In this document: one piece after another, positions 25,237 to 35,334 of the stretch | Layout of the letters: each line of letters begins with the position of its first letter | How positions within the stretch are numbered: the stretch's first letter is position 1 | Assembly: GCF_014529535.1 (NCBI RefSeq) | Contig: NW_023503409.1 | Span: forward strand, 310,390 to 374,389 | Length of the DNA: 64,000 nucleotides | Source: Bradysia coprophila | Lineage: Eukaryota; Arthropoda; Insecta; Diptera; Sciaridae | Direction: 5' to 3' | Made by a program: the position numbers and the translations under genes | The notes under the pieces: model-generated | Told to the model about the DNA's origin: nothing | The model's input: the letters and a program-made list of their open reading frames with translations, nothing else | Databases searched by the model: none

Positions 25237-25339
25237 GAGGTTCCAAGTTGTGAATTTGATAAGTGGGGTGTTACAGCCCGACTCGAAGTAGGGGAGGGCT
25301 GTATTCCCCTGCTTGTCAAATAATAACTTGGAACTTCGT
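25237..25339. repeat. Hairpin element, about 100 bp
   Basis: Arms GAGGTTCCAAGTT and AACTTGGAACTTC pair, with an inner CAGCCC/GGGCTG stem around a loop at 25280-25290. It resembles a small MITE. Confidence 0.5.
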
Positions 25340-25399
25340 AAGTACAATGCTTTACGTGATTAGGCAATGTAAATGAAAATGAAACATGCCGTAACACGT

Positions 25400-25521
25400 A
25401 ATAGTAGATTACAGCAGAGCCTATGTAAATGAGTAATACATGTGTGCGATGTTTGCGGCGTGTGAGCCGAAGGCAAACCGCCTAATTTCGCACACATGTA
25501 TTACTCATTCACATAGGCTCT
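25400..25521. repeat. Palindromic element with GC-rich centre
   Basis: The left arm contains GAGCCTATGTAAATGAGTAA then TACATGTGTGCGA; the right arm is its complement, ending CACATAGGCTC. The centre (25450-25480) has GTTTGCGGC...GCCGAAGGCAAAC, GC-rich for this window. The 22-bp segment TAATAGTAGATTACAG... lying at its left edge recurs at 26029. Confidence 0.65.
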
Positions 25522-25538
25522 TCTGTACTGTTCTTTAA

Positions 25539-26027
25539 TGTGTAGGCATCCTGTGCGTTGTATTTACATTGTCTAAGATGAAAACTACGAAACAATTTTG
25601 CATAAAACAGCATTTCGGAACCTTTCCACTTCTAACCATATTGAACTAAAATTTCATTTTCATTTAGTAGGCATCGGATGTGTACGCCATTTCGGTCATA
25701 TTTTTTGACTTTTTGTTTGTTGTAAGTCTCAGTATCAATGAAAAATTTTGATTTTGTTGTTTCAAATCATAAATTCAGTTGTGATTTTAGTGTTTTCTTA
25801 ATTGTATCGATGGCACGTGTACCAAAAAATACTTTTGCCTACGTAAATTCCAATTTATATCGTGGTTTGTGAGAAGTGAAAACATAAACAAAATCATCGA
25901 AAAATGACCGACCAACGCATGTAAATGATCGCGCAAAGCATGTAAGTCATCGAAAAATCACACATGTAAATTTCATTTACATTCTCATCGCAGACAATGT
26001 AAATACAACGTACAGGATGCCTACACA
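25539..26027. mobile_element. 489-bp piggyBac-type MITE, TTAA target site
   Basis: Starts TGTGTAGGCATCCTG and ends CAGGATGCCTACACA, with about 38 bp of TIR that also includes GTTGTATTTACATTGTCT. TTAA flanks both ends (25535-25538, 26028-26031). The TTAA duplication is diagnostic of the piggyBac superfamily. The interior is AT-rich with no transposase frame. The few mismatches between the TIRs suggest a fairly young copy. Confidence 0.85.
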
Positions 26028-26717
26028 TTAATAGTAGATTACAGCAGAGCTTGTCATTATTTTTGTCGTCGTTATTGATAACAAATGAATAGCCGTATCT
26101 GACAGGTTGAAGTAAAATGCAAAGTTCAAATTACAACTACACTCTTGTCGAAAAACAGTTACCCTAGCAAGTTGCTGAAAAAGTCACAAGTAAGTTTGTG
26201 GGTGTCCTCATGTTACCTCATGTACTAATTAGCAGCATACAATGCATTCTGGTTTACTGCCTTCTTCACACGAGAATTCACGAAAAGTGAAGCAAAAATA
26301 CTCATGATGTAATGGATCATTGTCGCAGGGAGGTAATTGATATGTTATAGTCAAATTTCGCATGGGGCAGGCAGTAAGATAATTTTTCATGGTGAATCGT
26401 CATTCCGTTCACCGATATACATTGATTAACCTTTCAGACTGGAAACATAATGATACCAGCAGTATAGTTATTCCAAATAAATAATTGTGATGGCCTCAGA
26501 AAAAAGAATTGATGATTTCATACATCCGATTCCAATACATTCTGAAATGATTTAGATGTGACGATAGCCTGTATTGATAAAGGTCCTAATGAATAGTAGA
26601 CATCCTATAAAAATCTCAAGAAGAATCAAGAAAAGAACCTCATAATTGTATTAATTTTTTTGCTCTGTCCAACTTACACAGCAAATTAAATAATTAAATT
26701 TGATTTTGGCTATCAAT

Positions 26718-28127
26718 TCACGTACTTGAAAGAGAACCTGAAGCTGCTGTTCCATTTTTTCGTGTTTCTTCACAACCAATTCCAGCAATGCTGTGCTGAT
26801 GCCTCATCTTGTAAGCTACAGTAGGGACGATGAAGACATTTTCATCATTCAATTTCTTCACGGCACGTTCCAAAAATGTGCGATTGAAATCATTGTCCCC
26901 GATGCCAAGTTCGCTGAGCCTCGGCAGTGCCGTTTTGAGAGTATCGTACGGAAACTCTGTCATATTATTCCCTTGAACATGTAGGCTTAGTAAATTTCTC
27001 CAAGCCGGAAGTACTTTCAACGCATTGTTTCCCATTCGATTATCCGAAATGACAAGAGTTTGCAGCTTATTTTGGTGCGTAAACACAACATTCTCTATCA
27101 TGCTGATGTTTGTTGTGCCCAATTGTAATAGGGTTAATTCTGTTAATGCGGCAAACGAACTTTGTTTAAATATTCCAAAATTGTTTAAGTTGAGACGCAA
27201 AGTGACCAAGTTTTTGAGTGAACCAATGCAACCCAGTTCCGTCAGCGAATTGTTTGTCATATCCAAGTACGTTAGATGGCTATCTATTTCATCACAGACC
27301 ACATCCTCAATGTGATTGCGATAAACGTCTAAGTATTCAACTGTGCGAGAGATGAAAAGTTGTCGTATTTGGTTATGTTCGGCGTGAATGTTCACCATAT
27401 TCTGGGTGTTTAGGGTTGTTAATTCATTTCTGCTTAGGTTTACGATGTAGAGTTTACTCTGCGGATTAAATATTCGATCAGCCAATATGTTGATTTTGTT
27501 GTCATTGAGATTTAAATAAGTCAAGTTGATATTGTTGAGGAACAAATCTTCATCTAGGCATGTGATTTGATTGTATGATAAGTCCAATGCAAACAAACTC
27601 TCAAGCGGTTTGAACATTTTCGGTGTAATTCTGCCGATGGTATTGTTAGATAGATTCAACTGAATCAATTTCGTCAAATTGAAAAATGCGTCGTCCTCAA
27701 TTTCACTAATAGTCCCATCTCTGGCGTGCATTTCTGTTAATAGAGGCATCGAACTGAACAAATTTTCCTTAAAAGTTGTATATGTTCCGTGAGAGATCTC
27801 CAACCTTACCACATTATTGAATAGAGAAAATGAATGTTGTTCGATGTCCGTCAACCCGTCACATCTCAAATAGTTTAGATTGACCAAACGATTCGAGGAA
27901 ATTGGTGGAATGCCATCCATAGATGATCTTAGTATCGTTAACCCAGTTATCATCTTCTGAGAAGACAAATATGGTGATTCCAGTTCAATGCTACTGTCTT
28001 CAGCCGTTACATTCTGAATAGTGCACTGACTAGTTTCGTACTTTTCCTTACACAGAAACATCTTGGTTTGCACTAATTTTGCACTCACTGTTAAAATTAA
28101 AATCCATAGAAGAAGACGTTGTTCCAT
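26718..28127 (-). CDS. Secreted leucine-rich-repeat protein
   Basis: Intronless, 469 residues. The N-terminus MEQRLLLWILILTVSAKLVQT is a clear signal peptide. A short Cys-containing cap (FLCKEKYETSQC) is followed from about residue 80 to 420 by 12-14 leucine-rich repeats of the LxxLxLxxN type, for example LIQLNLSNNTIGRI, LFALDLSYNQI and LTYLNLNDNKI. There are many N-glycosylation sequons. No transmembrane segment or TIR domain follows the repeats, and the C-terminus is short and Ser/Gly-rich, so it should be secreted. Mosquito relatives of similar layout (LRIM/APL1) act in complement-like immunity, but those have a coiled coil that I do not see here. Function is therefore open: extracellular binding or adhesion is the safe statement. 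Confidence 0.85.
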   Translation of the reverse strand: MEQRLLLWILILTVSAKLVQTKMFLCKEKYETSQCTIQNVTAEDSSIELESPYLSSQKMITGLTILRSSMDGIPPISSNRLVNLNYLRCDGLTDIEQHSFSLFNNVVRLEISHGTYTTFKENLFSSMPLLTEMHARDGTISEIEDDAFFNLTKLIQLNLSNNTIGRITPKMFKPLESLFALDLSYNQITCLDEDLFLNNINLTYLNLNDNKINILADRIFNPQSKLYIVNLSRNELTTLNTQNMVNIHAEHNQIRQLFISRTVEYLDVYRNHIEDVVCDEIDSHLTYLDMTNNSLTELGCIGSLKNLVTLRLNLNNFGIFKQSSFAALTELTLLQLGTTNISMIENVVFTHQNKLQTLVISDNRMGNNALKVLPAWRNLLSLHVQGNNMTEFPYDTLKTALPRLSELGIGDNDFNRTFLERAVKKLNDENVFIVPTVAYKMRHQHSIAGIGCEETRKNGTAASGSLSST

Positions 28128-31062
28128 TTATGTTGAAAAAATGTAAAAATGTTTGACTTTATCATGAAATGGTAAAAATAGAACTAATTCTGAAAAACGA
28201 TCGGATCGTCAAATTTCGTATTAGAAACCATGAGTTATTTTATCGACGAAGTTGTTAACCATGTTAACCTCAAACACATTAAAACGATGTTGCTTGTAGT
28301 TAAAGGTCAAATCAAATCAACTGTTTTGCTTTATCAAAGTGCTTACCATCGGTCCTTTTTGTACTTATTTACACACAAAATCAACAGCAGTGTGTGCGAT
28401 TCAGAGTTGGGTTTTTTTCACTATTCGGTCGCTTTTTATATATCAATTGATAGTGAAAATACCAACTATTTTCGGCATATTTGATCACTTTTTTACTGAA
28501 GAAAAATCACACGCCGTCCTGCTTTTATCTTCACAGCAAAACATGGAATACCTTACTTACATTACTCGTACTGTAATCTATCATTAATGCAGTCAGCAGT
28601 CATGCAAAAATGGCGGGCCTTATTAAGGAAATAAGGAGGTTTTTTAAAAAAATAAGGAGAAAATAAGGAATTTTTCGGTTGAAATTAAGGAGAAAATAAG
28701 GAGCTTGGAAGTAAATTTTTGGGTAAAAATCTTGATGATTTTTTATACGCACACCCCCTGCACGCTTTTTTAGGCTCATAATCAAAAATTACGAAGTTTT
28801 TCAAAAATTCCCATACCCATATTCAACGATTTTACACTAATTTAATCCACTTAAATCCACTTAAACGCAATGGGCCACGTTCAGAAACGAAACGTTCATG
28901 ACATCTGGGTAAACTTTCACGACCAAAGTACATCGTGAGAAATCTAACCTCAAAGTTAAACTTGACAGCGTTAACTCAACTCACTCACTCAGTGAAGAAT
29001 TTTTCGTTCCTGAACGCGGCCTATGAATTACCATGGTTTAATAGTAAAAGTTAATTTGAAATTATTAACCTTAGCTTACCGCTACTTTCTTATACCATGT
29101 CAATTGTTTATTTTGTGGACTGTGAATATTTACGTGTAAATATTAATACAAATAATCCACACAACCCACAAAATAAGACTATGGCTCTTTACAACATTCC
29201 ATTGGTTGTAGGTCGTGTTTTGAACCTCAGGATAAAACTGTACATTTCTCAATATGCTACATTCCTTAATTTTCTTTTAGGTGAAGTAGAGATTTGAGGT
29301 CAGAATTATATCAAATTTGTAAACAACACAATAATTTGATCAAATGAATTTAAGTTTATGTAGGTCTTGTTTTTTTGTGTGATCTACCACCAAATAGTTT
29401 GTTGGGAAAGTTTCCCTCTTAGTACATCAGTGAAATAATAAAATAATGATTCTTCCCATAGATGACTTGGAACAGGTAGATTCCATTGACCTTTTCAAGC
29501 CTCCAACAGGTCGCACACAAGTGGCGTCCACCAAAATTTTGAAACTTTGGGACCCCCTCCCCCACTGTGCTCTATTGTCGTTAGATTGTTTCTTAGACTG
29601 ACTTTTTGTAAAGTCGATGCTTTAACTGACTTAGTATGACCGCGCTTTTTAGCGTGAGACAGAGGCAATTCTTTCCAAACATTCGTCCGTTACCTTCAAT
29701 TCTACCCTCCCTCCCCTTCTTCAACACCGCTCTTCCCATTGAGTGGGAAGGTAGCAAAATTACTGTAATCCACGTGGATATTTTTCTTCAGTAAAATCGA
29801 CAACAAGGAACTACATTTCTATGGTTTGTTTACTAGCAGTAGGAGATCGGGTGAAAAAATAAGGAAAATAAGGAAAATAAGGAGTAGTACGACCCCTGCA
29901 GTCATGCATACATAGATATGAAGTGTACATGATGGAAGTAGTGATATCATGACTCAAGTAGTGATATCGTGTCTTTGTCTTAAGAATTCGAGTGAAACCA
30001 AGTGCTCGTAGTAACTTTAATTAATCAGAAAATTCTTGGAACTACAATTATAAATATTTTGAGAGTGTATTGGTTGTTTTATAAACCTTAATGATTTACC
30101 AGTCCTTAAATTGGCAAACTTATCAAAGAATCGACTAACTATGTGATGTAAAATTTGAAAAATTTATTTTCGACATGACCAGTCCGTTCTTCAGCGATAG
30201 CTTTATACATCGAATAAGGTCACTTTTTTGCACCCTCGACGGTGAAAAGCGCATTGAACACACTGGGTTAACAATTAAATGTAATGATAATTGAGACCAG
30301 AGGTTGATAACTCAAGCCTAGCTGGGAAGTCTAGTATGTTTCTTTTATTAAAAATTAAATTTGATGGTTTTACATCCACACAAACGTTCCTAGTGTCCTT
30401 GGTCTTTTTGAATGAACCGATCAACTACTAAATATTTACCGAATGCATATGTATATCTTCTTCTAAGACAACGAATCAAAAATCGAGTTCCAATGACTCG
30501 AATCCGAGTCGCGGATTATGCAAGGTATAATTTGATTCTATACACAACTTGTTTTTTCTGCGAAGCATACGTTCAAAGACACAGGGTCGCTTACGAAAAT
30601 GTGTCCAATAATACAGGCACATTTACTCAGCTGAAATGCATATAAAAGGGCGAATAAACATTTCACTAATATAATTTCAAGTAAAAGTAAATGTAAAATC
30701 GTTTGAGCGTTCAACATTAAGGACCAAGACTAGTCAAGTCTCTTACTTCATTTGATCTAACCATTTTTAAAAGATTGAACAAAAGCTTCTTCTTCTTCTA
30801 CTTCTTCTACATGCATTACAGACCCTAAGGATTCTAAACCCTGTTATTTCAGTACAGTTGTAGGCACGAATTAATTTTCAAAATGTAACGGAGAACGGAT
30901 TGTCGGTAATGTAGATGAAATGTCATGCAAACCGTCGCCGCTCACATGTCTTTATGCCGTCTCCGCCGTAACACTACTGTGTCTACCATTATTCTGCAGA
31001 AAAAAAATCCAATTTCATTGCAAGTTAATTATAAAAATTCCAAACACTCAAGAGCTCCAAAA
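28128..31062. other. Intergenic with repeat-derived sequence
   Basis: The promoter side of both the leucine-rich-repeat gene (-) and UCHL5 (+). It contains a probable element with 11-bp target duplication (28607-29897). Other open frames (28230-28484, 29097-29297, 30412-30645) have no domain. A short CTTCTTCTTCTACTTCTTC run lies near 30788. Confidence 0.5.
28607..29897. mobile_element. Probable non-autonomous DNA element, 1.29 kb, 11-bp direct repeat flanks
   Basis: GCAGTCATGCA occurs exactly at 28596-28606 and 29898-29908. Just inside each end are runs of AATAAGGA (28622-28700 and 29855-29882) that are otherwise rare in the window. The ends, AAAATGGCGGGCC and TACGACCCCT, are only weakly inverted. 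A target duplication of 9-11 bp would suit a Mutator-like element; the family is uncertain. A nested inverted repeat (GGCCACGTTCAG with CTGAACGCGGCC, 28873-29022) suggests an insertion inside it. Confidence 0.5.
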
Positions 31063-32491
31063 ATGGCTGGTAATTGGTGTTTAATCGAAAGTGATCCTGG
31101 CGTTTTTACGGAGTTAATACGAGAATTTGGTACGTTCGATAATTCATTCGGCATTTGAGCCATAAAGTCAATTAGTACTGAGGTTATGTTTACAAAATGT
31201 AGTTGTTGTTGATTTTGTAGACAAAGGCGAAAGAACCAAATGTTCGGTTAACGAAACTATTTTTATTTCCATTTAAGGCTGTGATGGTGTCCAGGTCGAA
31301 GAACTTTGGACTTTAGATGCTGAGCAATTTAAGAACTTGGAGTAAGAATCTTAATTTTTTAGTCGACAGTCTCGATTTTACTCTCTTGTTTTGTTCTTTA
31401 GACCGATACACGGTCTGATATTTTTATTCAAATGGGTGCAGAATGATGAGGCGTCTGGGCCGGTCTTGCAGGGTCATGATAGTCGTTTGGAGAAAATTTT
31501 CTTTGCGAAACAGGTAGACAATTGAATCCTTGCGAATATTCACAGATCTTTGTGTCATTACCCATTGTTCATACAGGTCATTAACAACGCTTGTGCTACG
31601 CAGGCGATTTTAAGTTTGTTATTGAACTGCAAGCATTCCGACTTGGTGCTTGGCAGTACATTAACCGACTTCAAAGAATTTTGCACGTCATTCGATGCGT
31701 ACAACAAGGGACTAACATTGAGCAATGCATCACAGATCAGAGCTGTGCACAATTCATTTTCTCGGCAAACTTTATTTGAACTGGACAACAAGGTAGTGCA
31801 TATCTGTGATAATTAAATTATTTTCTGAAAGTGGAAAGCAAATTTCTTTGATTCAGGCCGCAAATAAAGACGAAGACGTTTTTCATTTCGTTACCTACAT
31901 TCCGATCGATGGACGACTTTACGAACTCGATGGCCTTAGGGAGGGTAAGTGCTGATTCAGAAAGTCAGGTGCTCACAGTGTGAAAATAAATTCCAACTTC
32001 CTATAGGACCAATCGATCTTGGACCCGTCGGCGAAGGCCAAGAATGGTTAAACAGCGTTCGTCCAATTATCGAGAAACGTATACAAAAGTACAACGAAGG
32101 CGAAATCCTCTTCAATCTTATGGCTGTCGTTTCGGTAATTTCATTTTTCCATTCGATCTGACGATTCCACAACCGACCGGTAAATTCATTTCAGGATCGA
32201 CAATTGATTTACCAACGTCAAATTGATCGTTTATTGAATGCATCGGACAATGAAATGGAAACCGACACCATACAATCGGAAGTTGCACGCTTGCGGATGA
32301 TGATTGAAGACGATATTGCCAAAAAGAAGCGTTACAAGGTGGAGAACATTCGCCGTAAACACAATTACTTGCCTCTGATAGTGGAATTGTTGAAAATGCT
32401 GGGCGAACAGGGACAATTGTTACCCATCTATGAAAAAGCGAAACAACGGGCATTGGAACGAGAAACTGCGATGGCAAATAAGGCCAAATGA
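31063..32491 (+). CDS. Uch-L5: Ubiquitin C-terminal hydrolase UCHL5 (UCH37)
   Basis: Seven exons: 31063-31129, 31278-31341, 31402-31513, 31577-31792, 31857-31944, 32007-32134, 32195-32491, giving 323 residues (human UCHL5 is 329). Start [18 protein letters not shown] and the core [16 protein letters not shown] and [19 protein letters not shown] are typical. The catalytic Cys is residue 87, His 163 and Asp 178. The C-terminal part has the helical region (QIDRLLN ... [20 protein letters not shown]) that binds the proteasome subunit Rpn13/ADRM1 or INO80. It trims ubiquitin chains at the proteasome. The gene ends 117 bp from the stop codon of the convergent TMEM43 gene. Confidence 0.95.
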
Positions 32492-32607
32492 AACCACTAC
32501 GTTGCTTTGCTTTGTATCTCTTTTTTATATTAAATCAATCCCAAGTGAGAGACTCGATTTGCGGTTTTATTATGCCATCTGAGAGATGATAGCATCAAAC
32601 CTCAGAC

Positions 32608-34090
32608 CTATGGCACTCGTTGATACATAATAACACCACGCGCACACAAAAGAAACGGGCTAATTGCCGCAAATATCATACTACATCCTATCCAAGGTCT
32701 GTGAAAAATCCACGCAAGAGCTGTAACCGCTAGGGCAATTGAAAATGACAAAATCAGATTTCCTGTAACTGGATGGTCAGCGTCCGGCATTATCGACCAC
32801 AATAAACGGTTTTGGCAAACTGAAAACAGAAATTGAAGAAACAAATGACGAGAAATTCCTGCAAAATTCTGATATCGAGTCTTATCGACCGTTTCCAGAT
32901 AATCTCGAATGTGATGCTCAAACGGATTACTCACATAGTACTTGAAGTAGTGCGGTTGTGCAGGTAATAGCGAAAAATAGAAGCACAAATCCGATGAACC
33001 GGAATCCCCAGGTCGTCAATTTGTATGAATAGTGGGCAGCTTTCAGTGCCGACGCTAATGTCAGGTCGCCTTCAAAAACCAGTAGAACGTTAATGTTGAC
33101 TGACGTGGGATATGGGACGATTTTTCCATTCTGAAGCATTCCAACAACGGTGTACTATAAGTGAACAAGAAAAACGTCAGCCAAATTATCGTTCTAGCAT
33201 TTCAGCTCTGATTTACCGTAGTTCCTTCCAATCCACTGAATGAAAACTGAATCCTATAACGGCAATCATTAACGATCAAGTAAAAATCTTCGCCACATTC
33301 GTTACATTTACCTTAAATCGCCCACTTCTGGATTGAACACATCGTTGCAGTGATAGTACAGTCCTGAATGCAGTTTTACAGACGGATCCTCCGGACGACT
33401 ATCTGATGTTAGTTCGATGAAGCGAGTAACCTTCGATTTCACGGCAGAACCGAGTTCAAAGTAACCGATACTGACGTGTTCTGCCAATTGAACCCTGGTT
33501 TGAATCGGGAATTTCGTTGGATTATTGTGTCCGGACCGAATGTAGAACATTGAAGAATCAACGATATCGTCTCTCCAGTCCATTGTGTAATAGTAAGTAC
33601 GGTCATTGCCCTCGATTGTGGCTACGCTTTCGCCGAATTTATATTCCCTGTTTTAAGGGAGAATTACAGCGACTGCTAGCAAAACAGCTGAACTCTCTGA
33701 ACTTACACTTCTTCTTCAATCCATTGATACATTTGGACGCGTCTCTTTAGTTTGACGGCTAGCACTTGTATTCCGTAATCCGGTTCGGTTAATGGTTCCC
33801 CGGTTGATATTTTACCCGTAATATGAATCAGTCGTCCTTCCAGTGATGGATCAATGGGATCATTTGCATTCGCAATGTATACATTGCTCATTGCCTCGTC
33901 TAATGACATTGCATTATTCACCGCTCTGCCCTGCAATATTTTTCGCCTTTTAGAGGACAGATTTAAATGGAAGGAATATGTTGCACTTGTGTACCTCATT
34001 CCAAAATAAAATTGCAATAGCAGCAGTGTATAAAATGCATCCGAATAGTGCGGCAAACCATTGGGCCCGTAAATGGTCTAAGAAATTCAT
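32608..34090 (-). CDS. TMEM43: TMEM43 (LUMA) homologue
   Basis: Six exons on the minus strand: 33995-34090, 33707-33930, 33312-33647, 33217-33253, 32935-33154, 32608-32819, giving 374 residues (human 400). After an N-terminal membrane segment (FAALFGCILYTAAIAILFW) comes the family motif NEGRAVNNAMSLDEA, then a luminal region with VQMYQWIEEEVEYKFGE and FSFSGLEGTTYTVVGMLQNG, and three C-terminal membrane segments starting WGFRFIGFVLLFF, LILSFSIALAVTALAW and CSMIFAAISPFLL. TMEM43 is an inner nuclear membrane and ER protein that binds lamins and emerin. Exon 4 is only 37 bp. The last junction (VL-FCQNRLL) was chosen for its GTGAGT donor and long pyrimidine tract, and is the least certain one. Confidence 0.9.
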
Positions 34091-34455
34091 ATTGGCATCG
34101 TTGTTCGATTTTTGGTTGAGATTATATCACTTCCATTTCGGTTGTTTTTATTTTTATTTTTCGTAACAAAATTTGTAATGTCAAAAAGACGATGTCCCTA
34201 ACGGCGCAATTGCGGCTTAATTGACGGCAGCGGCTGTTAAAATATAGTCCAGGAAATTAAATTTTCTTCCTGTAGTACCAAAACCGTCACATTCACTCAC
34301 CAAATTTAGTACCGAAAGAACAACATTCTCCCCTACTATTTTCTCTCAATTTTCATTCCCGCTTATGTCATTTTCGATCCTATCTTTATTCTTTCCCAAA
34401 TGTGTCAAGTTGTTGTATGTACGCGAATGTAATGTTTTTAGTGTTTTGTGACAAT

Positions 34456-34611
34456 GCATTCATAAGGATTGCTTTCAGCATTCATACGGACTGCTTTCGG
34501 CATTCATTCGGATGTCTTTCGGCATTCCTACAGATTGCTTATTTTTCGACATTTGTGAGAATATATGCACACGGAACGGACTTCTTTAGGCATTCATACG
34601 GATTACTTTCG
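34456..34611. repeat. 22-bp tandem repeat, four adjacent copies plus one
   Basis: Units with consensus GCATTCATACGGATTGCTTT at 34456, 34478, 34500 and 34522, and another copy at 34590-34611 after a 48-bp gap. The copies differ by 2-5 bases. Confidence 0.7.
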
Positions 34612-34730
34612 GCATTAATATGGAATGCTTTTGCACCGGTATGTTGTTCAGTTTTGTTGTTATGTTTTGTTCGGAATGTGACTTTGGTACTCCAGGAAGA
34701 AAAATAGTATACAAACCACGGATCAAAATA

Positions 34731-34933
34731 GTATGTTACATACCAAGGATCGAAAAGGTGTGTTTTAGACCCAGGTGGTGAAAACGTCCAGGGATGGAGC
34801 CCTGGACGTTTTCACCACCTGGGTCTAAAACACACCTTTTCGATCCTTGGTATGTAAAACGTCCAGGGATGGAGCGACGCGAAGCGGAGCGGAGACTAAA
34901 ACACACCTTTTTGATCCTTGGTATGTAACATAC
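34731..34933. mobile_element. Palindromic MITE-like element with TA flanks and a perfect 58-bp inverted repeat
   Basis: Arms 34736-34793 and 34800-34857 are exact complements over 58 bp with a 6-bp loop (ATGGAG). A second right arm, with ACACACCTTTTTGATCCTTG, ends at 34933. The outer ends GTATGTTACATACC and GGTATGTAACATAC are flanked by TA. The segment between the two right arms contains GACGCGAAGCGGAGCGGAG. The structure suggests a TA-target MITE in which one arm was copied. Confidence 0.75.
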
Positions 34934-35334
34934 TATTCTCGCTTGAACACGAAAATCACCACTGGTTGTTGGCTTATCAGTTCATATGGTGAATTTTGTG
35001 AAGTAGAATTTTCGTAAATTTACAAGGAAAGTTAGCTATTTCAACGTTAGAATGGTTGCAAAACGTTTCACATTTGAAAAACAGTTACAAAACTAAATAA
35101 TAACTTTCTTGGACTATGAAGTTACTCTGCCATATCATCACTACTGTGACTTTCTGACAACAATAACAAAAAAAAAAAGTTGGCAAAAAACGGTAATGTG
35201 AAAAGACAACAAAAAATGTAAAAAAGGGGATTAACAAACCATTCGTCATTCAATTAAATTTGCCGATTCCATTCTTATGTTTTGCTAGTTATAATTCAAT
35301 AGTACATAGTGTTCTGAGTCAAATCCTCAATAAA

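Larger units (their letters stand above)
24773..26717. other. Intergenic with several inverted-repeat elements
   Basis: Convergent 3' ends of the transporter (+) and the leucine-rich-repeat gene (-). It holds a hairpin at 25237-25339, a palindromic element at 25400-25521, a piggyBac-type MITE at 25539-26027, and a weak pair of ends (TTTACTGCC near 26252; TTTCGCATGGGGCAGGCAGT near 26357) that belongs to the same family as 53050-53159. No gene is seen. Confidence 0.55.
34091..35334. other. Divergent promoter region between TMEM43 (-) and NSMAF (+)
   Basis: No gene is recognised. It contains a 22-bp tandem repeat (34456-34611) and a strong palindromic element (34731-34933). The open frame 34402-34707 lies mostly across the tandem repeat and is unlikely to be coding. 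Confidence 0.5.

Noticed and set aside
32608-32988. Single-exon reading of the TMEM43 C-terminus starting MCFYFSLLPAQ
   Set aside because: The frame before 32820 is intronic; splicing with GTGAGT and a long pyrimidine tract restores family-like continuity.
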